From Sphagnum compactum (Eukaryota; Bryophyta; Sphagnopsida; Sphagnales): DNA of 64,000 nt. Made by a program: the position numbers and the translations under genes. The stretch lies in assembly GCA_965153455.1 (NCBI GenBank), contig OZ234497.1, positions 930,001 to 994,000 of the forward strand. The letters are read 5' to 3'. Under the pieces are notes generated by a model that saw only the letters and a program-made list of their open reading frames with translations, was not told where the DNA came from and did no database searches. Shown here piece after piece: positions 12,800 to 25,534 of the stretch (positions are counted from its first letter, which is position 1; every line of letters begins with the position of its first letter).

Positions 12800-14450
12800 C
12801 CAAACTGTTGTTGTTGATACAATAAAAGATTTTGTAAGTTCAACCATGACAATAAGAAGGAAATGTGTTCATGAAAGATTAAGACATTTCCAAGACAAAT
12901 TATGGGCTACACATTTGCCTTGGGCTGAATTTATAGTAAATGCCAAAGGTGATGTGCACTAGGTACCTCAACGTGCAATTTGCTTTGAAGTAGAAGGCAA
13001 AGAAAAGCTTTTGGTTCCAAAGATTAATAATATGTTGAAACACATAGGTAGACGCAAAGCCAAGGTTGTTAATGTTGGTGTTGAGGTAGGTTCTTTCTAC
13101 TTCAACCTTAAATGCCGAATGCATGTAATGAATGAATATACATAACTTTTAAGCATCCTTTAATTTTGGATTTCGTTGTTGTTAAAGTTCTACAAGAAAA
13201 GAAAAGAAAATTTGTGTAGTTTGTTTATGTTTGTCATTTGTCATTTAAGGGTTAACCAATGACTAATTTTGAAGGCCCAAAAAAACTTTTCAATGTGTTG
13301 AAAGGACCAAGCACTTTCTTAAAAATTGGAATGACCTTGTAAGTTGGGGTATAATAGAATCCATGAATGAATTATTAGACTCCATTCAAAATGTTGTTGT
13401 TGTTGCAAATTTTTTGTATGTTAGTGTGGATGAAGTCACTGCAATTAATAAGACTTCCTAAATATCCATTCATTTGTATGTTGTTTAGGGTTGGAAATGG
13501 ATTCCACTTCTAGTTTGTGTGGAAAATGTTAGTGTGTAGGGGATTACCAAAAATGTTTTCCATTTGATGGTTAATGTGATGGTCACATTTGAAGGTTCGA
13601 ATGTTGAACAATTGCGAATGAAGTTCATATTGATGGGCTACAGTGATGGTGGCAATGTGTTTGACATTGCAAGAGTCCAACTTGGTGTGATTACACAAAT
13701 GAAAGAGAATGTGATTCCATTTATGATTTGCCCATTGAACCAATTTGGTGGTCTTGGTTTTATCAAAGCTAAATTTGGTGGTTCACTTGGAAACCACCCT
13801 TATGGTGTGTATGTGTTTTTATTTCATTCACCAAAATATTTGTGGAATTTCAAAGGCTATGTGATGTGCTTTTAGAAAAAGGAAACAAGTTGTGCACAAA
13901 TGTGAAGACAAGATGGATAAATATGTTGATTTCAATGAAACATGTCATGCAACAATATCGACCTTTAATTGCAAAAATGCACATTGATGCACTTGAAAAC
14001 AACATTGTTAATGACAAATTAAACCTCCTTTGTGTTTGAAAGCTCATTTTTGGGTTTAGAAGTAATTAGAGGCCACTTTTGGATTATGTCCATGCCTTGA
14101 TTAAACTTGCCCAATCTTAGGACATCTTCATATATGATTTTATTGATGCTCCATTATGTCTACAATTATCCTTATAATAAATATTATGACCTAACCTTTG
14201 ATGAACTAATTGTCATGTGAAATAAAGTTGTGAAAAGTTTGCCAAGTTTCTTGTCCATGAATTGCAAGGTAGATTCCTAAACCATGAACTCATGTTAATC
14301 TACTCAAATTTGTGGGTTGCCCATTAATGTTAACGTTCTTTTTCACTAACACTTGAATATCATTAAAGTTGCCTACTATGGGTTTCACAAGGTGGGAAGG
14401 ATGGGGTCTAGGTGAAAGCTTTTCTTGATGGCCATGCTTTGTATTTACAA
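12800..14450 (+). pseudogene. hAT-like transposase pseudogene, copy 2
   Basis: This is a second decayed member of the family at 7990-9835, in the same orientation. The N-terminal block reads RRKCVHERLRHFQDK and LPWAEF near 12855-12935, then EVEGKEKLLVPK and GRRKAKV at 12980-13070. Middle blocks include SVDEVTAINK (near 13425), VQGWKWIPLLV (near 13485) and NVKTRWINML near 13900. A block resembling the LLDYVHALIKLAQS segment follows near 14080, and a FLNHELM block near 14278. Stops and small indels separate the blocks. The two copies together cover nearly the whole transposase. Confidence 0.7.
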
Positions 14451-15579
14451 GTATGTCACTCATTGTTGAAGTTGAAATTTTGTTTGATATGGTTGGTGGC
14501 TTAGAACTTGGAACTTTGGGTGGGTTGTGAGTGCAAGCACATTGTTATTGCATATGGGTAGAATTTTTCTTGAGATTGGGGTTCAAATCCCTGGCAATGT
14601 TTGAACCTTGTAGTGTGCATGCTGTATATGTTTGTGTAACTAGTTATTGGGTAGTTTGCTCAATGTTAAAATTTAAAATTTTTTTGGGGTGAGATTGTGA
14701 AATTTGAATGCTTTAAAAAAAAGATAAAAAAAAACTTTGTGTTAGGTACTGCAAGTTTGCACCAATGTTATGCGTGTAAATGGTTTGGGACTTACATCCC
14801 ATGTAAGTGTAAATCCCATAATGAATTTATTTACATTCTATGCAAGTATAAGTGTAAAAATAAATATATTTATATAATCTTACATGGTCCGATAAAACAA
14901 TGTGATTTTTAATCGAGAAGGGGATATTTCATAATGTTTTTGAAACCAGCTAAATGGCCCATTGCAAAAAAAATTCATCAAAATATACACCCACAACTAA
15001 GTCATGTGAATTTGCAAGAAGGTCTGATCATTAAAGATATAGAATAGAATTATCTATAAAGTAAGGAAAACAAGACTAGAACCCTGAGTTTGATCATAAA
15101 CAGGGTGAGATTCAAAAAAATAAAAAACATTAGTATTGAAGGGTGGGGGAACTTCAGTTTTTGTGGTGAACTGAGTTTCACCCTGTGTTTCCTTTTTCTT
15201 TAGCGCCTCCACTGTTGCTGCATATATTTCCACTGCTCCTACTTGTGATGCTACTATAGTTAGTCTTGAACCTTGTGCGTTAAACGTTGATTTTTAGCAT
15301 TTCATTCCCTGATTTAATAAAATTTCCAAACTTTACGGATACCCTTGAAAGAAGGGTTTGGGGTGAAGGTAGGGCCAAAGACACGGTGACTTTACAAACA
15401 ATTTTAGTATTTACACTTACACTTATGCACTCCAAAACATTTACACGGGATTGTGTAAGTGTTTTTGACAAATATTTACACTGGCCTTGTGTAAGTGTGA
15501 GTGTAAAAAAATATATACATTGCAACAGGATAAATGTAAGTGTAAAAAATTTGGACATGTAAGTGTAAATGATTTACAC
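14451..15579. other. Intergenic with TTACACTTACAC-rich sequence
   Basis: No gene supported. Between 14790 and 15580 the motif TGTAAGTGTAAA and its complement recur many times on both strands, making several open frames on opposite strands look longer than expected. This abuts the outer end of repeat B. Confidence 0.5.
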
Positions 15580-16189
15580 TTTCATTGGATTTACACACCA
15601 TATATATGGCTGTTGACATGTACATACACAACACTGGTTTGTACCTCAATTTTGCACCTTCTACAATCCATTGATCACCAAACTACACAATTTGCAGGTG
15701 TTTAAGTCGTCAAAAGTTTGCTGTTACAGTAAGCACGATAATCAATTCCATGACCACATAATATCTTATTAGCCAAGTGTTTCATCTCCATAATGGCTAC
15801 AATAGCCACATAATACACTCTACCCAACTTACTGGAGGCAATGTAGCAACTTTCAAAATTTGAAAATAAAAACCCTGGAAGGGAGGCAGGACATCAAAAG
15901 CCATTTCTAAATTTATTAGGTTATCGAGACCATATTTCTCCGAGAAATATTTGGTTTGTTTTGGGCACATAATTACATTTGAGGAATAAGCATGTGACCG
16001 AAAAAATCAGGGTAGATTCCTTGAGTTTGGGAACAACCTTTTTTTCCATTTGGGTGATGTTTAGTGGCAATCATCCCAAAAAGGATTTAGCATTGATGAC
16101 TACAAGTCATTGGAAAACGTTCCAAACAATAGAAAATCTGAGAGGAAAACCTGACTATTATCACAATTTCACTAATAACTCTCAAAGTT

Positions 16190-16600
16190 CTTTCAATTGG
16201 TCCATGCTTGACCCATAAAGAGTTTGGTGGAAAAACATAATGAGAAGCTACTGTGATACATAATGGAAAGTTTTGCAGGGTTTTGATGATAAAGATATCC
16301 TTAATCGCCTCACTGGCAACTAAAATGATGAAACCCTGCCAAACTTTATAAAAAGAAAGCACCCAAAGAAAGGGAGAGAAAAAAAAACAAGGGGCAAGGA
16401 CGAAAGTCCAAGCAAGCACGCAGCCCAAACGAGGTGGGCCACAAGGAGGAAAGGGAACCACTAAGAACCCAACTCTCCACCAGTTGCATGAATCATATCA
16501 ACAACCAAAAGACTTGACCCAAAAAAAGTTAGCTGGAAAAACATAATGAAAAGCTACTGTGATAAATAATGGAAAGATATCCTTAACCGCCTCACTGGGA
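16190..16600. repeat. Internal duplication in repeat B
   Basis: The segment with GGAAAAACATAATGA, GCTACTGTGAT and ATATCCTTAA occurs twice about 300 bp apart (near 16230-16320 and 16530-16600). The partner copy shows the same pair near 44340-44400 and 44600-44720, so the duplication is older than the split of the two B copies. Confidence 0.7.
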
Positions 16601-16706
16601 CCAAAAGACACCATTGCATAGAGTACCAACAGATTCCAATGGTTGGTATGGGTGACTGACAAAATGGGTCTGCTTCATGCAAAAGGTTCCAGTAAATACC
16701 GTGTCA

Positions 16707-17054
16707 GAGCATCTCCATCTGTGCTCAGTATGTCACTTTAGGTAATCAAATTAAATATCTAACTTTAGCTGATTTCTTTTTTTGCAACCTCACCAATGTA
16801 ACTGGAACTGCATATATGTGGGGACTACGAATAGCAAAATACCTGGACAATCATTATGATTGACCAATTAGAAATACTGACCCGCAGTCAGGTCCAATTT
16901 ATTACACTCTTTTTTGGAGGTGCACAACTGTGTTGCACCTTTTACCAGCCCCGGCAAGGTCCACAAATTTGGTGCAGAGAAACCAAATTTTTTGACGTTT
17001 TTGCAATAAATTGTACTGTCTGGTGTCACATATTGTGCAGCGGTGGAGATGCTC
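16707..17054. mobile_element. PIF/Harbinger-type MITE, GAGCATCTCC ends
   Basis: A 348-bp element bounded by GAGCATCTCC at the left and its complement GGAGATGCTC at the right, flanked by TCA on both sides as a 3-bp target duplication. The partner B copy carries the same element at 43836-44199. No coding capacity. The class is inferred from ends plus 3-bp target duplication. Confidence 0.75.
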
Positions 17055-17100
17055 TCAGTGGAACCGCCATAAATCTAAAGTGGTACCAACAAACACAATG

Positions 17101-17300
17101 AGATGGTCATGGTGATACCGACAGAAACTTATGGGATGGTCATGGTGGTACAGACAGAAACTTATCGGATGGTCATGGTGGTACCGACAGAAACTTATCG
17201 GATGGTCATGGTGATACTGACCGAAACCTATCGGATGGTCATGGTGGTACCGACAGAAACCTATCGGATGGTCATGGTGATACCGATAAAAGCTTATCAA
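17101..17300. repeat. 33-bp minisatellite, six units
   Basis: Tandem units of 33 bp built on ATGGTCATGGTG, ACCGACAGAAAC and TTATCGG. Because 33 is a multiple of three and the unit lacks stops, open frames with an 11-residue period appear on both strands (MVMVVPTETYR on plus; HHDHPISFCRY on minus). These are repeat artefacts. The partner array at 43548-43790 has about one unit more. Confidence 0.9.
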
Positions 17301-18884
17301 ACAGTGATAGCATTGAACCGTCTTCCTGCTTTCCCACTGATGGGAGAGGTTAATCTCATGTCAAGGGGCAGGTTCTATGTAGGGTTAGGTTTGAATTCCA
17401 CTTATTGAAGATGAGGGATTCCATGTAGTTAGTTAGTTAGTTACAATTTTACGCCTGTCCTCGGGCCAGAGAGACCCATGTAGATTCCCCCCACATCTGG
17501 GCGGCCGCTGAAAGCTTCACTTTTTTGCAACTAGGTGTGGGCAGGGCCGGATATGCATTATTCAAACCATATACACTAATGTGTAGTTGCCCCAGGGTGC
17601 CGGCGTTGCCAAAATAAGCTCCCCCCAAGTCCGAGGGCTGGTTATTTTGGGAATGCCTTAGCCTGAGGGCTTTACCTGGCATAGGAACTGTTGCAGTAAA
17701 TTTTTAAGAAATTTCTTGCTGTGATACCCAATACAACAATGAAGAAAATTTAAATTTTTATATCCAGTGGACGTCCTTTTGTGTACTTGTTGGGTATCAT
17801 AATAATTCTTTAAAACAAATTAAGACAGGCATTTCTAAGACAAAATGCCTGCCCCTAAAATGGAAAGTGCCTCCTCTCAGCAAAGGAGTTATTACGCTTT
17901 TGGTAAAGTGCTCTCCCAATACGCTAGTAAATTCTTGCCAGGTCTACACAACTGTTTGGTGGATATCAGTTTTTTAAGAACCGCCAGCTCTGATTATGAA
18001 TAAAACTTAATAAAGACCTGGTTCTTTGTAAATTTGTAAATTGTTTTTAATGTCAGAGCAGGTTATCATTTTTTGTAAAAACATTTTGTGACCAGTTCTC
18101 ACAAATTTGATAAAAGTTGGTTATCATTGGGAGGATTTCACAAACTGATTATGACTTTTTTTTTGGGTCAAATTCACGAAATGGGTGAACCCTTTTTTTC
18201 TTGGAGAGTAGAGCAGGCAGCCATTGCAAATGCCGCACTGCCAGGAACACTAAACCCTAAACCAGCTTCTCCACTCTCTACCTATTCATTGGCTTTGGAT
18301 TTTCTACCTAGACACCTAGAACCTGGACCCAGCATTTCGCCCTCCCTCCCCCCACCCCCAAATCACAGCATTTGGAAGGAGACATCTTGTCATTGGATCT
18401 CACATTTCTCATTCTCACTTGTGTAAGAACTGGTGATCAAAGCATCAGAAAGGGTATCACCTGGGCTGCTGTTTGGAAGGGTTGAAATTGAGATACCCAG
18501 ATGATACCCAAAGATTTTTTTCATACCCACACAACACTGGTTTTTACATATCTCTAAAGTGGTGCCCAGTTGGGCCCCATTGTCACCTCCTATTTGCTCC
18601 CCATTGTCCTTTAAAGCATGTTATCTATAAAGTCTTCAAATTGGGAAACCCCAGGATGAGATCCCTAAATTCGCCACATCAATTTTTTTGGTTTTCACCT
18701 ACAAGCTACCGCCTCTAGCTTATGCTATGTGCACTAAGTATAGGGCCTAGGGCGAGGGGGATATGGTTATTGGCAATTGGTTATGGCTATTGCTTGTGAC
18801 TATGGTTATTGCTTATGGCCGTTTGTTATTGGTTGTTGCCTATGGCATATGACTATTTCTATTGGATATTGGCCATTGGTTATA

Positions 18885-20390
18885 TTAGGATTTAATTTGT
18901 AGGGTTTAGGTTTAGGTCTTTAAAGATTTTTTTTTTTAAGGGTTTAGGCATTGGGCTTTCAAAGGTTAAGTATTAGGGGTTTTAAGGTTCAAATTTTAGG
19001 GTTTTCTTTCTTGGGTTTTGTAGTTTAGGTTTAACGTTTAAGAGCTAAGGTTTACAACTTGAGTTTTTAGCATTTAATTTTTAGGTTGATAATTGGGTGT
19101 TTTAAAGGCCAATTTTGGATTTAGTCATGTTAGTTCTAAGGTTAAGCTTGTTAATGTGGTGGTAGGTACTTGTGTAAAATATTAGAGTTAATAAAACATC
19201 AAGATTTGAAATAGAGACTAGAAAAGATGACCATGGAGTGTAGTTAATGATGAAAACATTATTAAAAGTGTTGATTTAGGCTCATTTTTTTGTGTATTTT
19301 TTTGTTGATTTTAGGCTCATGTAAAATGATGAAATTAAAAATTAACCCAATGGGGTTGAATTATGTTAGATCTTACGATCTAAATGTGGACAACCCACGT
19401 GGATTATACAAAGATTGAGGAGGTTTTTCTAGTTTTTTTTCATTTTGTTTTCATTTCAAGCCTTGAAAGATGTTTTATTGAAGCTCCTCAAATGAATCTT
19501 ATTCAAGTAACTATGATTTCACCTCATTTTCAAGTGATGATGATATCTTGAAAATATCAACCAAAATGATCTTGTTATTTTTCAAATGATAGTGTTGATG
19601 GCTGTTAACTCAAATAACTTGTTTACTTCACATGAGATGAAGGAAGGGGGTGGGGCAATATATGGACCCGATTGTTGGTGTTTAAGGTCTCTTCAATACA
19701 AGGTGAATCACATCGACATTATTCAAGAGTTTGATGAATTGTACATTGTAAGAGTTTGATGAATTGGTTTTTCAAGTGATCCTTACCATTAAAGCCAATG
19801 TTAGATCCACAAGTGAATTTTGTCTTTCATATTTATTTTCAATTTTAGGCTAGGTTTGATTTTTGAGTTAAAGGTTAAAGTTAGAAATTAGGATATGATT
19901 CTAAAGGTTAAGGTAAAGTTTAAAAGGAAAGGTTTTTGCATTTTAGTGTTAAAGATTAGTGTTTTTAGGTTTTTATTGTAGGTTTTTTGAGTTTATGATT
20001 CAGGTTAAGGTTTTCATGTTTCCAATTTAGGGTTTTAAGTTTGAAATATAGTTTTTTAGATCTGATTTTTAAGGTTTAGGATTCAAGTTTGGGTTCTCAT
20101 GTTTACAATTTAGGGTTTTAGTTTGGAACTATAGGTTATTAGGTCCGATTTTTATGATTTAAATATAAAATTTATTATTTAGGGGTTATGAATAGGTTTA
20201 TGATTTTTAGATTTGATTTTTAGGGTTTAAAAATAGGGTTTAATGTTTAAGGGTTTAGGGTTATGGTTTTCAAGTCTAATGTTTAGGGTTTATTGTTTAA
20301 AGGATAAGGTTAAGGTTCAAGGTTTGAATTTTAAAGTTTAAATTTAATTTTTTGTGCTTGGGGATAGGGTTTATGGTTAGGGTTTTCAGG
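18885..20390 (+). repeat. Degenerate telomere-like TTTAGGG-rich tract
   Basis: Many close variants of TTTAGGG, TTTAGGTTT and GGGTTTTAGG are spread over about 1.5 kb, interrupted near 19180-19850 by unrelated sequence. The partner tract, as CCCTAAA variants, is at 39030-40290. It is inside repeat B and therefore was moved with it rather than marking a chromosome fusion. Confidence 0.6.
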
Positions 20391-20399
20391 TTTCATCTT

Positions 20400-21120
20400 G
20401 TCTTCCATCATAATAGCTGAAGTTCCAATTGTATTAAACAAGTTATCAAAGTTAATGCCTAAACAACATATCCTCAATGTTATTATTTACATGACAACAT
20501 GAGAACATCACTACATGTATGATGTTTGCATGTGGAACTAATAAAAGTTTTTTTGGTGATGATGCATTGTTTATTGCATGAAACATCAACCATGCATTTG
20601 CAAATGAAATTTGATGGCGCACATTGAAGGATGGGGTTACCTTGGGTACCCATTTCCAAAGAGTTGCCTAGGTGTATTGGATTCATTGATGGCACTTTGA
20701 TCAAATCCCTAATCCTTATTGGAATGTGGCCTACCATACATAGTTTAAAGGGTCGAAGAGGATTTATGCAATGAATAACACTATCACTCTAAACCACCAT
20801 GGGTCGTTAATATACATAGACATTGACTACCCTAAGTCCTATTATGATGTGAGTATTCTATGACATTTAAATGTGTACAAAGATTGACAATAATATTTCA
20901 CACACGGAGATGAATATTTAAGTACCTTTCGAGAGAATTGAATTATGTGGGTGAAGAAATGTTTATTATGTGCATGATAGGACAATGCAAGTATCTTTTA
21001 GATGCTAACCATGCTACAATGTGAACATATAACAAAATGTATTCAAATTTCAAGGTGCAAGTAAAGTGGGGTATAGGTGGGTTCCATCCCACAAAACCAA
21101 AATATTCACATTTGTTCCAA
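20400..21120 (+). pseudogene. PIF/Harbinger (HARBI1-like) transposase relic
   Basis: Broken plus-strand frames give the DDE-transposase blocks of the PIF/Harbinger family. A CIGFIDGTLIK block is near 20677-20705. A GRRGFMQ-NN-ITLNHHG block is near 20755-20805, YIDIDYPKSYYDVS near 20815-20850, and YVGEEMFIM near 20945-20970. The final stretch is NKMYSNFKVQVKWGIGG followed by TKPKYSHLF at 21030-21117. The family usually ends with a tract like the last one. Stops and frameshifts are frequent. It is absent from the partner B copy, so it probably entered after the two copies separated. Confidence 0.75.
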
Positions 21121-21299
21121 ACCAATGTTGGGAGATTTTCACCCGTTGGTACACTGGTTTTCAGTCTAGTGGTGAGAATTGCCATGAGAACCTTTTTGGC
21201 AATTCTAACTGGAGATGATAATTGCCTGATGAGAACCGCCTAATGAAAATCACCCAGGTTTTCATTGGGCATCAAATTTAAAAACCAAATAAGTTCTCA

Positions 21300-21510
21300 C
21301 ATTTTGAAAAGGGTTTAATTTTCATAGTAAAAAGTAAGAAATAAAAGTTATGTAAAAAAATTAATAAAATAATAATAAGTAAGAAATAAAAATAAATCAT
21401 AAATAATAAATCATAAGTAAAAAATATTTAGAATGAAAAATTGAAAATTTAAACTTACTGTTTATGAAAATAAAAAATAAAAAAACTAAATTTACTATTT
21501 ATAGAGGTGG
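21300..21510. other. A-rich stretch, nothing seen
   Basis: Repeats of AAATAATAA and AAGAAATAAAA without coding potential, just after the Harbinger relic and absent from the partner copy. Confidence 0.5.
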
Positions 21511-21779
21511 CTGCCACATTAGGGTTAGGGGTTAAGGTTTAAGTTTGTTTATAAAAAAGTTGCAAGCTCCTTCTTGGGCCCATTTTGCTCCTACACAATT
21601 TTCCACCTCCACATTTTTTCTCCTATACTTTAAGCATTTTCATTTTTTTTTTGTTAATAATTTTTTTAACCTTCTGAATTGTTTTATGTTTTTTTTCCTA
21701 GTCTTAGTTTTTTTTCTTTGTCTTGTAGGGTTTGTAATATCAGTTCGTAATTTGTAAATTATTTTTCTTTGTTACTTTT

Positions 21780-22460
21780 CGTTTGCTTTAATGTGTGTTG
21801 CTAGTCTTTAGTGTGGTTACTCTTCGTTTGTTATTCCTTCACATGGTTCCCCACTTGCTGCTCCCTGGTGTGGTTATTACGCTATTGTTACTCTAGGTTA
21901 ATCGTCCTTTGTGCGATTCTTCGCTTGTTTTGCTACTCCATGTTGTTGTTCCCCTGCATGGTTGCTCCTCACTTGTTGTTCCCCTAGATGGTTCCCCGTG
22001 TTGCTCCTTGCGTGTTGCTCCTTCTATGGTTATTCCACGTCCCTACTCTTCGCTTGTTGTTCCCCTTGTGGCTGTGGCTGTTCCTCACTTGCTATTCCCA
22101 CTTTTTTTATGATACATCTAGCCCCCCTTACTATTGTTGATCCCTGCTAATTGTTCCCACCATGGTTGTTCTCGTTTTTTTTAAAGTACATTTGGCCCTT
22201 GTTGTTGTTATTCCCCGCTTGTTGTTCTGCCCATGGCTACTCCCTTTTAAAAAAAAAGTACATATGGCCCCCCTAACTATTGCTATTCTTTGCTTGTTGT
22301 TTCCCTTGTGGCTGCTCTTCATTTGTTGCTCCCTTTTTTTTTAGGTACATCTGGCCCCCTTGTTACTCTTCCTTTGTTGTTCCCCCCATGCCTGCTCCTT
22401 GTTTGGTTTGTGTTTTTTTGGACAATACTCCTTTGCCCCCCATTTTTTTTGTAGGTAATT
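21780..22460. repeat. CT-rich degenerate repeat (TTGTTGCTCCCC type)
   Basis: Loose repetition of words such as TTGTTGTTCCCC, TGGTTGCTCC and CTCGCTTG. Predicted peptides are Cys/Leu/Val/Pro-rich only because of this composition. The complementary tract is at 38385-38890. Confidence 0.7.
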
Positions 22461-22479
22461 TTTGGAGTTACAACCAACA

Positions 22480-23890
22480 AGCAAAAGCTAACAGGGACAG
22501 TGAGTTTTTTTAGAATTTTTTTTCACTTTTTATTTGATCATTTTCAAAAGTTGTTCTTCAGTTTCTCAATTTTTTGTACAATGTGATACAATTTATTTTT
22601 GTTTTGATTTTGCATGAAATAGAATGAAGACAAAAAATTGTTTCAAAGGTAAGTTTTTTTTCTATTCTTTTTATAAATAAAATTAATCCATTAAGTTATC
22701 TTCATTTTTTCTATTTTAAACATTCTTTTGTAGTTTTATTAATTTGTTTAAATTTTTTTTGACATTGCATTTATTTTTTTTATAGGTTAGCCTTGATTGT
22801 TGGAAGGAAATTGATGTTTGTTTCAAGGGGCAATCATAGTTTCCATTTTCCATTCAAAACAAAAAACAAAAATGAACCCAAAAAATTATATATATATATA
22901 TATATATATATGAAAAAAAAACCTTGATTTATGATAATTGACTTGTGAGAACTATGCTTGAAAATTGGTGGTTCAAAATATTGTGAGACCCATTGACCTT
23001 AAACCACCTAATTGGATTTTTTTTTATAATTTTAAAAACCAGGGAAATTTTCAGAAAGGGAATTTTTTGAAAAAAAGAAAAAAAGAAGAACCGAAGCTAT
23101 TTTCAAAATGACAAATTTTTTTTAAAAAAGAAGAAGAACCAAGGTGATTCTCATAACCTGCCTCAAAAACCGAAATCAACAATTTTCACAAAAAAATGAG
23201 AATTGCTGAACACTGTTCCAAACCTATTTTTCTTCATTAACCTTTTACATAAAAAACAAGGGTGGCAACTTTTTATGGAGTACCAAAATCCTATCACAAG
23301 GTCACCCTTTTCATATCATTACACCAAAAAGGATATTTAATTTATGATTTCATATATGAATGATTTTGTAATCATACTAAACATTATAAGACTAAAATGT
23401 CCTTAGTCATGACAAATAAATTATTTAAAACAAAAAAATATTGAATGTTTGACATGACACTTTTCATTTTATAGTCATTAAGGACAAGTCATATGTAATG
23501 CTCAGGTACCATGTAATGAATGATGAAAATATGATTGACAAAGTGCCCCTAAGTCATGTTTAGCACCCTAAACCTTGAAGGTGGATAAATCTAATACTAA
23601 AATCTAAGATGTCTGAAAAGTAACAAAATCTGGCTTCAAAATGTCGTCATTTTTTTAGTGGATTTCCTGAACTGTAGTACATATATTTATTAAATATGTG
23701 GAAGTGGCATTCCCAATGCGGTATACAAATCTAGTTGCAAACTGATACCCGCCTAGTAGAGTTTGTTTTGATTTTTGGGTCATTCGTGTAATGTAGTTGG
23801 AGCAGCTTTTCTTTTTGTGTGAAACTTAGCTGAATTTATTTTTTGGGGCTGCGACCCCGCGAAGGCTTTCTTTTGGAAATTTTTGAAAAA
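22480..23890. other. Private insertion in left repeat B, unclassified
   Basis: No counterpart lies in the right B copy between 38350 and 38390. The stretch is AT-rich, includes a (TA)n run at 22884-22910, and shows no coding sequence or clear terminal repeats. Confidence 0.45.
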
Positions 23891-24335
23891 ATTGCCCTAA
23901 AAGTAAAGGTTTCACACTGGGTTTGTCAAATGTAGAAGGCATGTTGTGCAAGTCACCAAGTAGGAGCTGGATTACAATTTATTTTATTTTATTGTCTAAC
24001 TTGTCATGTTGTCATTTAATGCTAAGGCATGTTCCTGTAAGTCGTTAAATAATAGCAGGATTACAATTTTTTGTTTTATTGTTTTAATTGTCATGTTACT
24101 ATTTAATTTTAAGTACCCCTGGGGATGCTATCAAATAATGCAACAACAATTGTTTTTTTTAAAATTATTGAGTTGAAGAGGTGACCATCTAGAAGACGTA
24201 AATATGGCTATCAAAATTAAATGAAAATTTTTAATTAAAAATCCTTTTATATTTTTTGCTACCTTACTAGAACATAACACAAAAATCTGGTGATTTTTAT
24301 TTAAAAATTCTGACATTTGATGATGACAAAACCTG

Positions 24336-25534
24336 AAAATTCAAAGGCACCATGCTTATTGCCTTAGGTTTCGTCCTGTTATTGGCACTAAATAAATAAT
24401 TGTTTAACAAGTTCTTTGATAAGGTTGATTAAATTAAAGGATCTTGTCATGATGGTCTATTTTGCTTTTTTTTTTTGGATTTCAGGAAAGTATGAAACCT
24501 ATAATAATGACCATTCATCCATGGCATCTACATGTTAAGAATACAAAATTAACATTAGAAAAACGAAGTCAAGAAGGCCCTGGAGTTTTGTCATCGAGAT
24601 TATGGGCTTTTATTTTTTGAAAATTTCTTCGAGTTTTGAAAAAGTTTTTAAAATTCTCTGCATATTTATAGGAAACTTTTAGATGAGCGAAATATTTTTT
24701 GAGTCAATTTTCTATGAATATATTATTAATATTTTTAATATCTTATTTTTAGACATCTCAATATCTTAATATTTGAGGAAGGAAAAAATAGAAAGCTCAT
24801 GCAAATTAATTAGTACCTATCATTTTTGTGAGAAATGCTATGTTTTTGTTTGTTTAATGCTTTCGGCACTTCTTTGTTTTTTAGGTCGATTTAAGGTTGG
24901 TGCGAGTGTCTTTGACATTTCTTTCTATGCCATTTTCATTATAAAATAACTATAAATTATTATTTTTAATTATTTATAATTTCTAAGCATGTTTGCTTTA
25001 AAATATTTGCAACTATCTATCGCAGGACCCATTGGAACTTTGAATTTGACCATGACAAGATTCCACGTCTATAAAAATACACATACATATAGGCAAAAAA
25101 CCAAAATCAAGAAAGGTTGCCGCATCCACCTTCATAAGGTTGCATTAAAGAAAAAAAAATTTGGTACCAAGGCTGAGGTGTCACATCGGAAGAAGAAAGT
25201 AATGCTGAAGGCGCAAATTTCTTTTTTCATTGCCTTTTAGTTGCTGTTTTGTTTTTGTTGTTCTATATTGAAAGTCAAGTCCAACAAGTTATGTTCGGCT
25301 AGTCTTTACTGTTTTGTCTTACAAGTTATGCTCTTTTTTATAAAAGAAAAGGGAGGCTACAAGATAGGAGCATATATAAGCAAAGTTGGGTTAAATTTAG
25401 GAGCTATTAATATGAGGGTAGACCAAGGAAAAAAGGTAAAAATAAAAGGGAAAATTCATATTCTATACTAGCGATATTATAAATACTTTTTAAAGACTAA
25501 CAATACCATACATATTACCTAAAAATAAATATTC
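24336..25534. other. Spacer between repeat B and repeat A, no gene seen
   Basis: AT-rich. Two adjacent open frames at 24989-25240 and 25241-25471 are Lys-rich and have no recognisable domain; I do not annotate them as genes. Confidence 0.4.

Larger units (their letters stand above)
15580..24335 (+). repeat. Repeat B, left copy (inverted partner of 37905-45340)
   Basis: Over most of its length this segment matches the reverse complement of 37905-45340. Anchors include the AACACTGGTTTGTACCTC block at 15640 (45270 in the partner), the duplicated GCTACTGTGATA blocks at 16250 and 16550, the MITE at 16707, the minisatellite at 17101 and the GCCGGCGTTGCCAAAATAAG region at 17600. Further anchors are the telomere-like section at 18885-20390, the CT-rich section at 21780-22460 and the GTAGGAGCTGGATTACA block at 23960. 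About 20400-21650 and 22480-23890 have no counterpart in the partner and look like private insertions. No long open frame with family features was found, so it is either a large non-autonomous transposon or an old segmental inversion-duplication. Confidence 0.8.

Noticed and set aside
16087-16461. 124-residue minus-strand hydrophobic open frame
   Set aside because: Its counterpart in the other B copy (44364-44667) shifts frame and lacks conservation at protein level, so it is likely non-coding repeat sequence.
17101-17300. CRISPR-like array
   Set aside because: Units are contiguous with no unique spacers and the genome is eukaryotic.
17055-17408. Repeat proteins on both strands (MVMVVPTETYR / HHDHPISFCRY)
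   Set aside because: They are produced by a stop-free 33-bp minisatellite whose period keeps frames open on both strands; the same happens at 43485-43847.
21909-22150. Cys/Leu-rich secreted-looking peptides
   Set aside because: They arise from the CT-rich degenerate repeat and occur in several frames at once.
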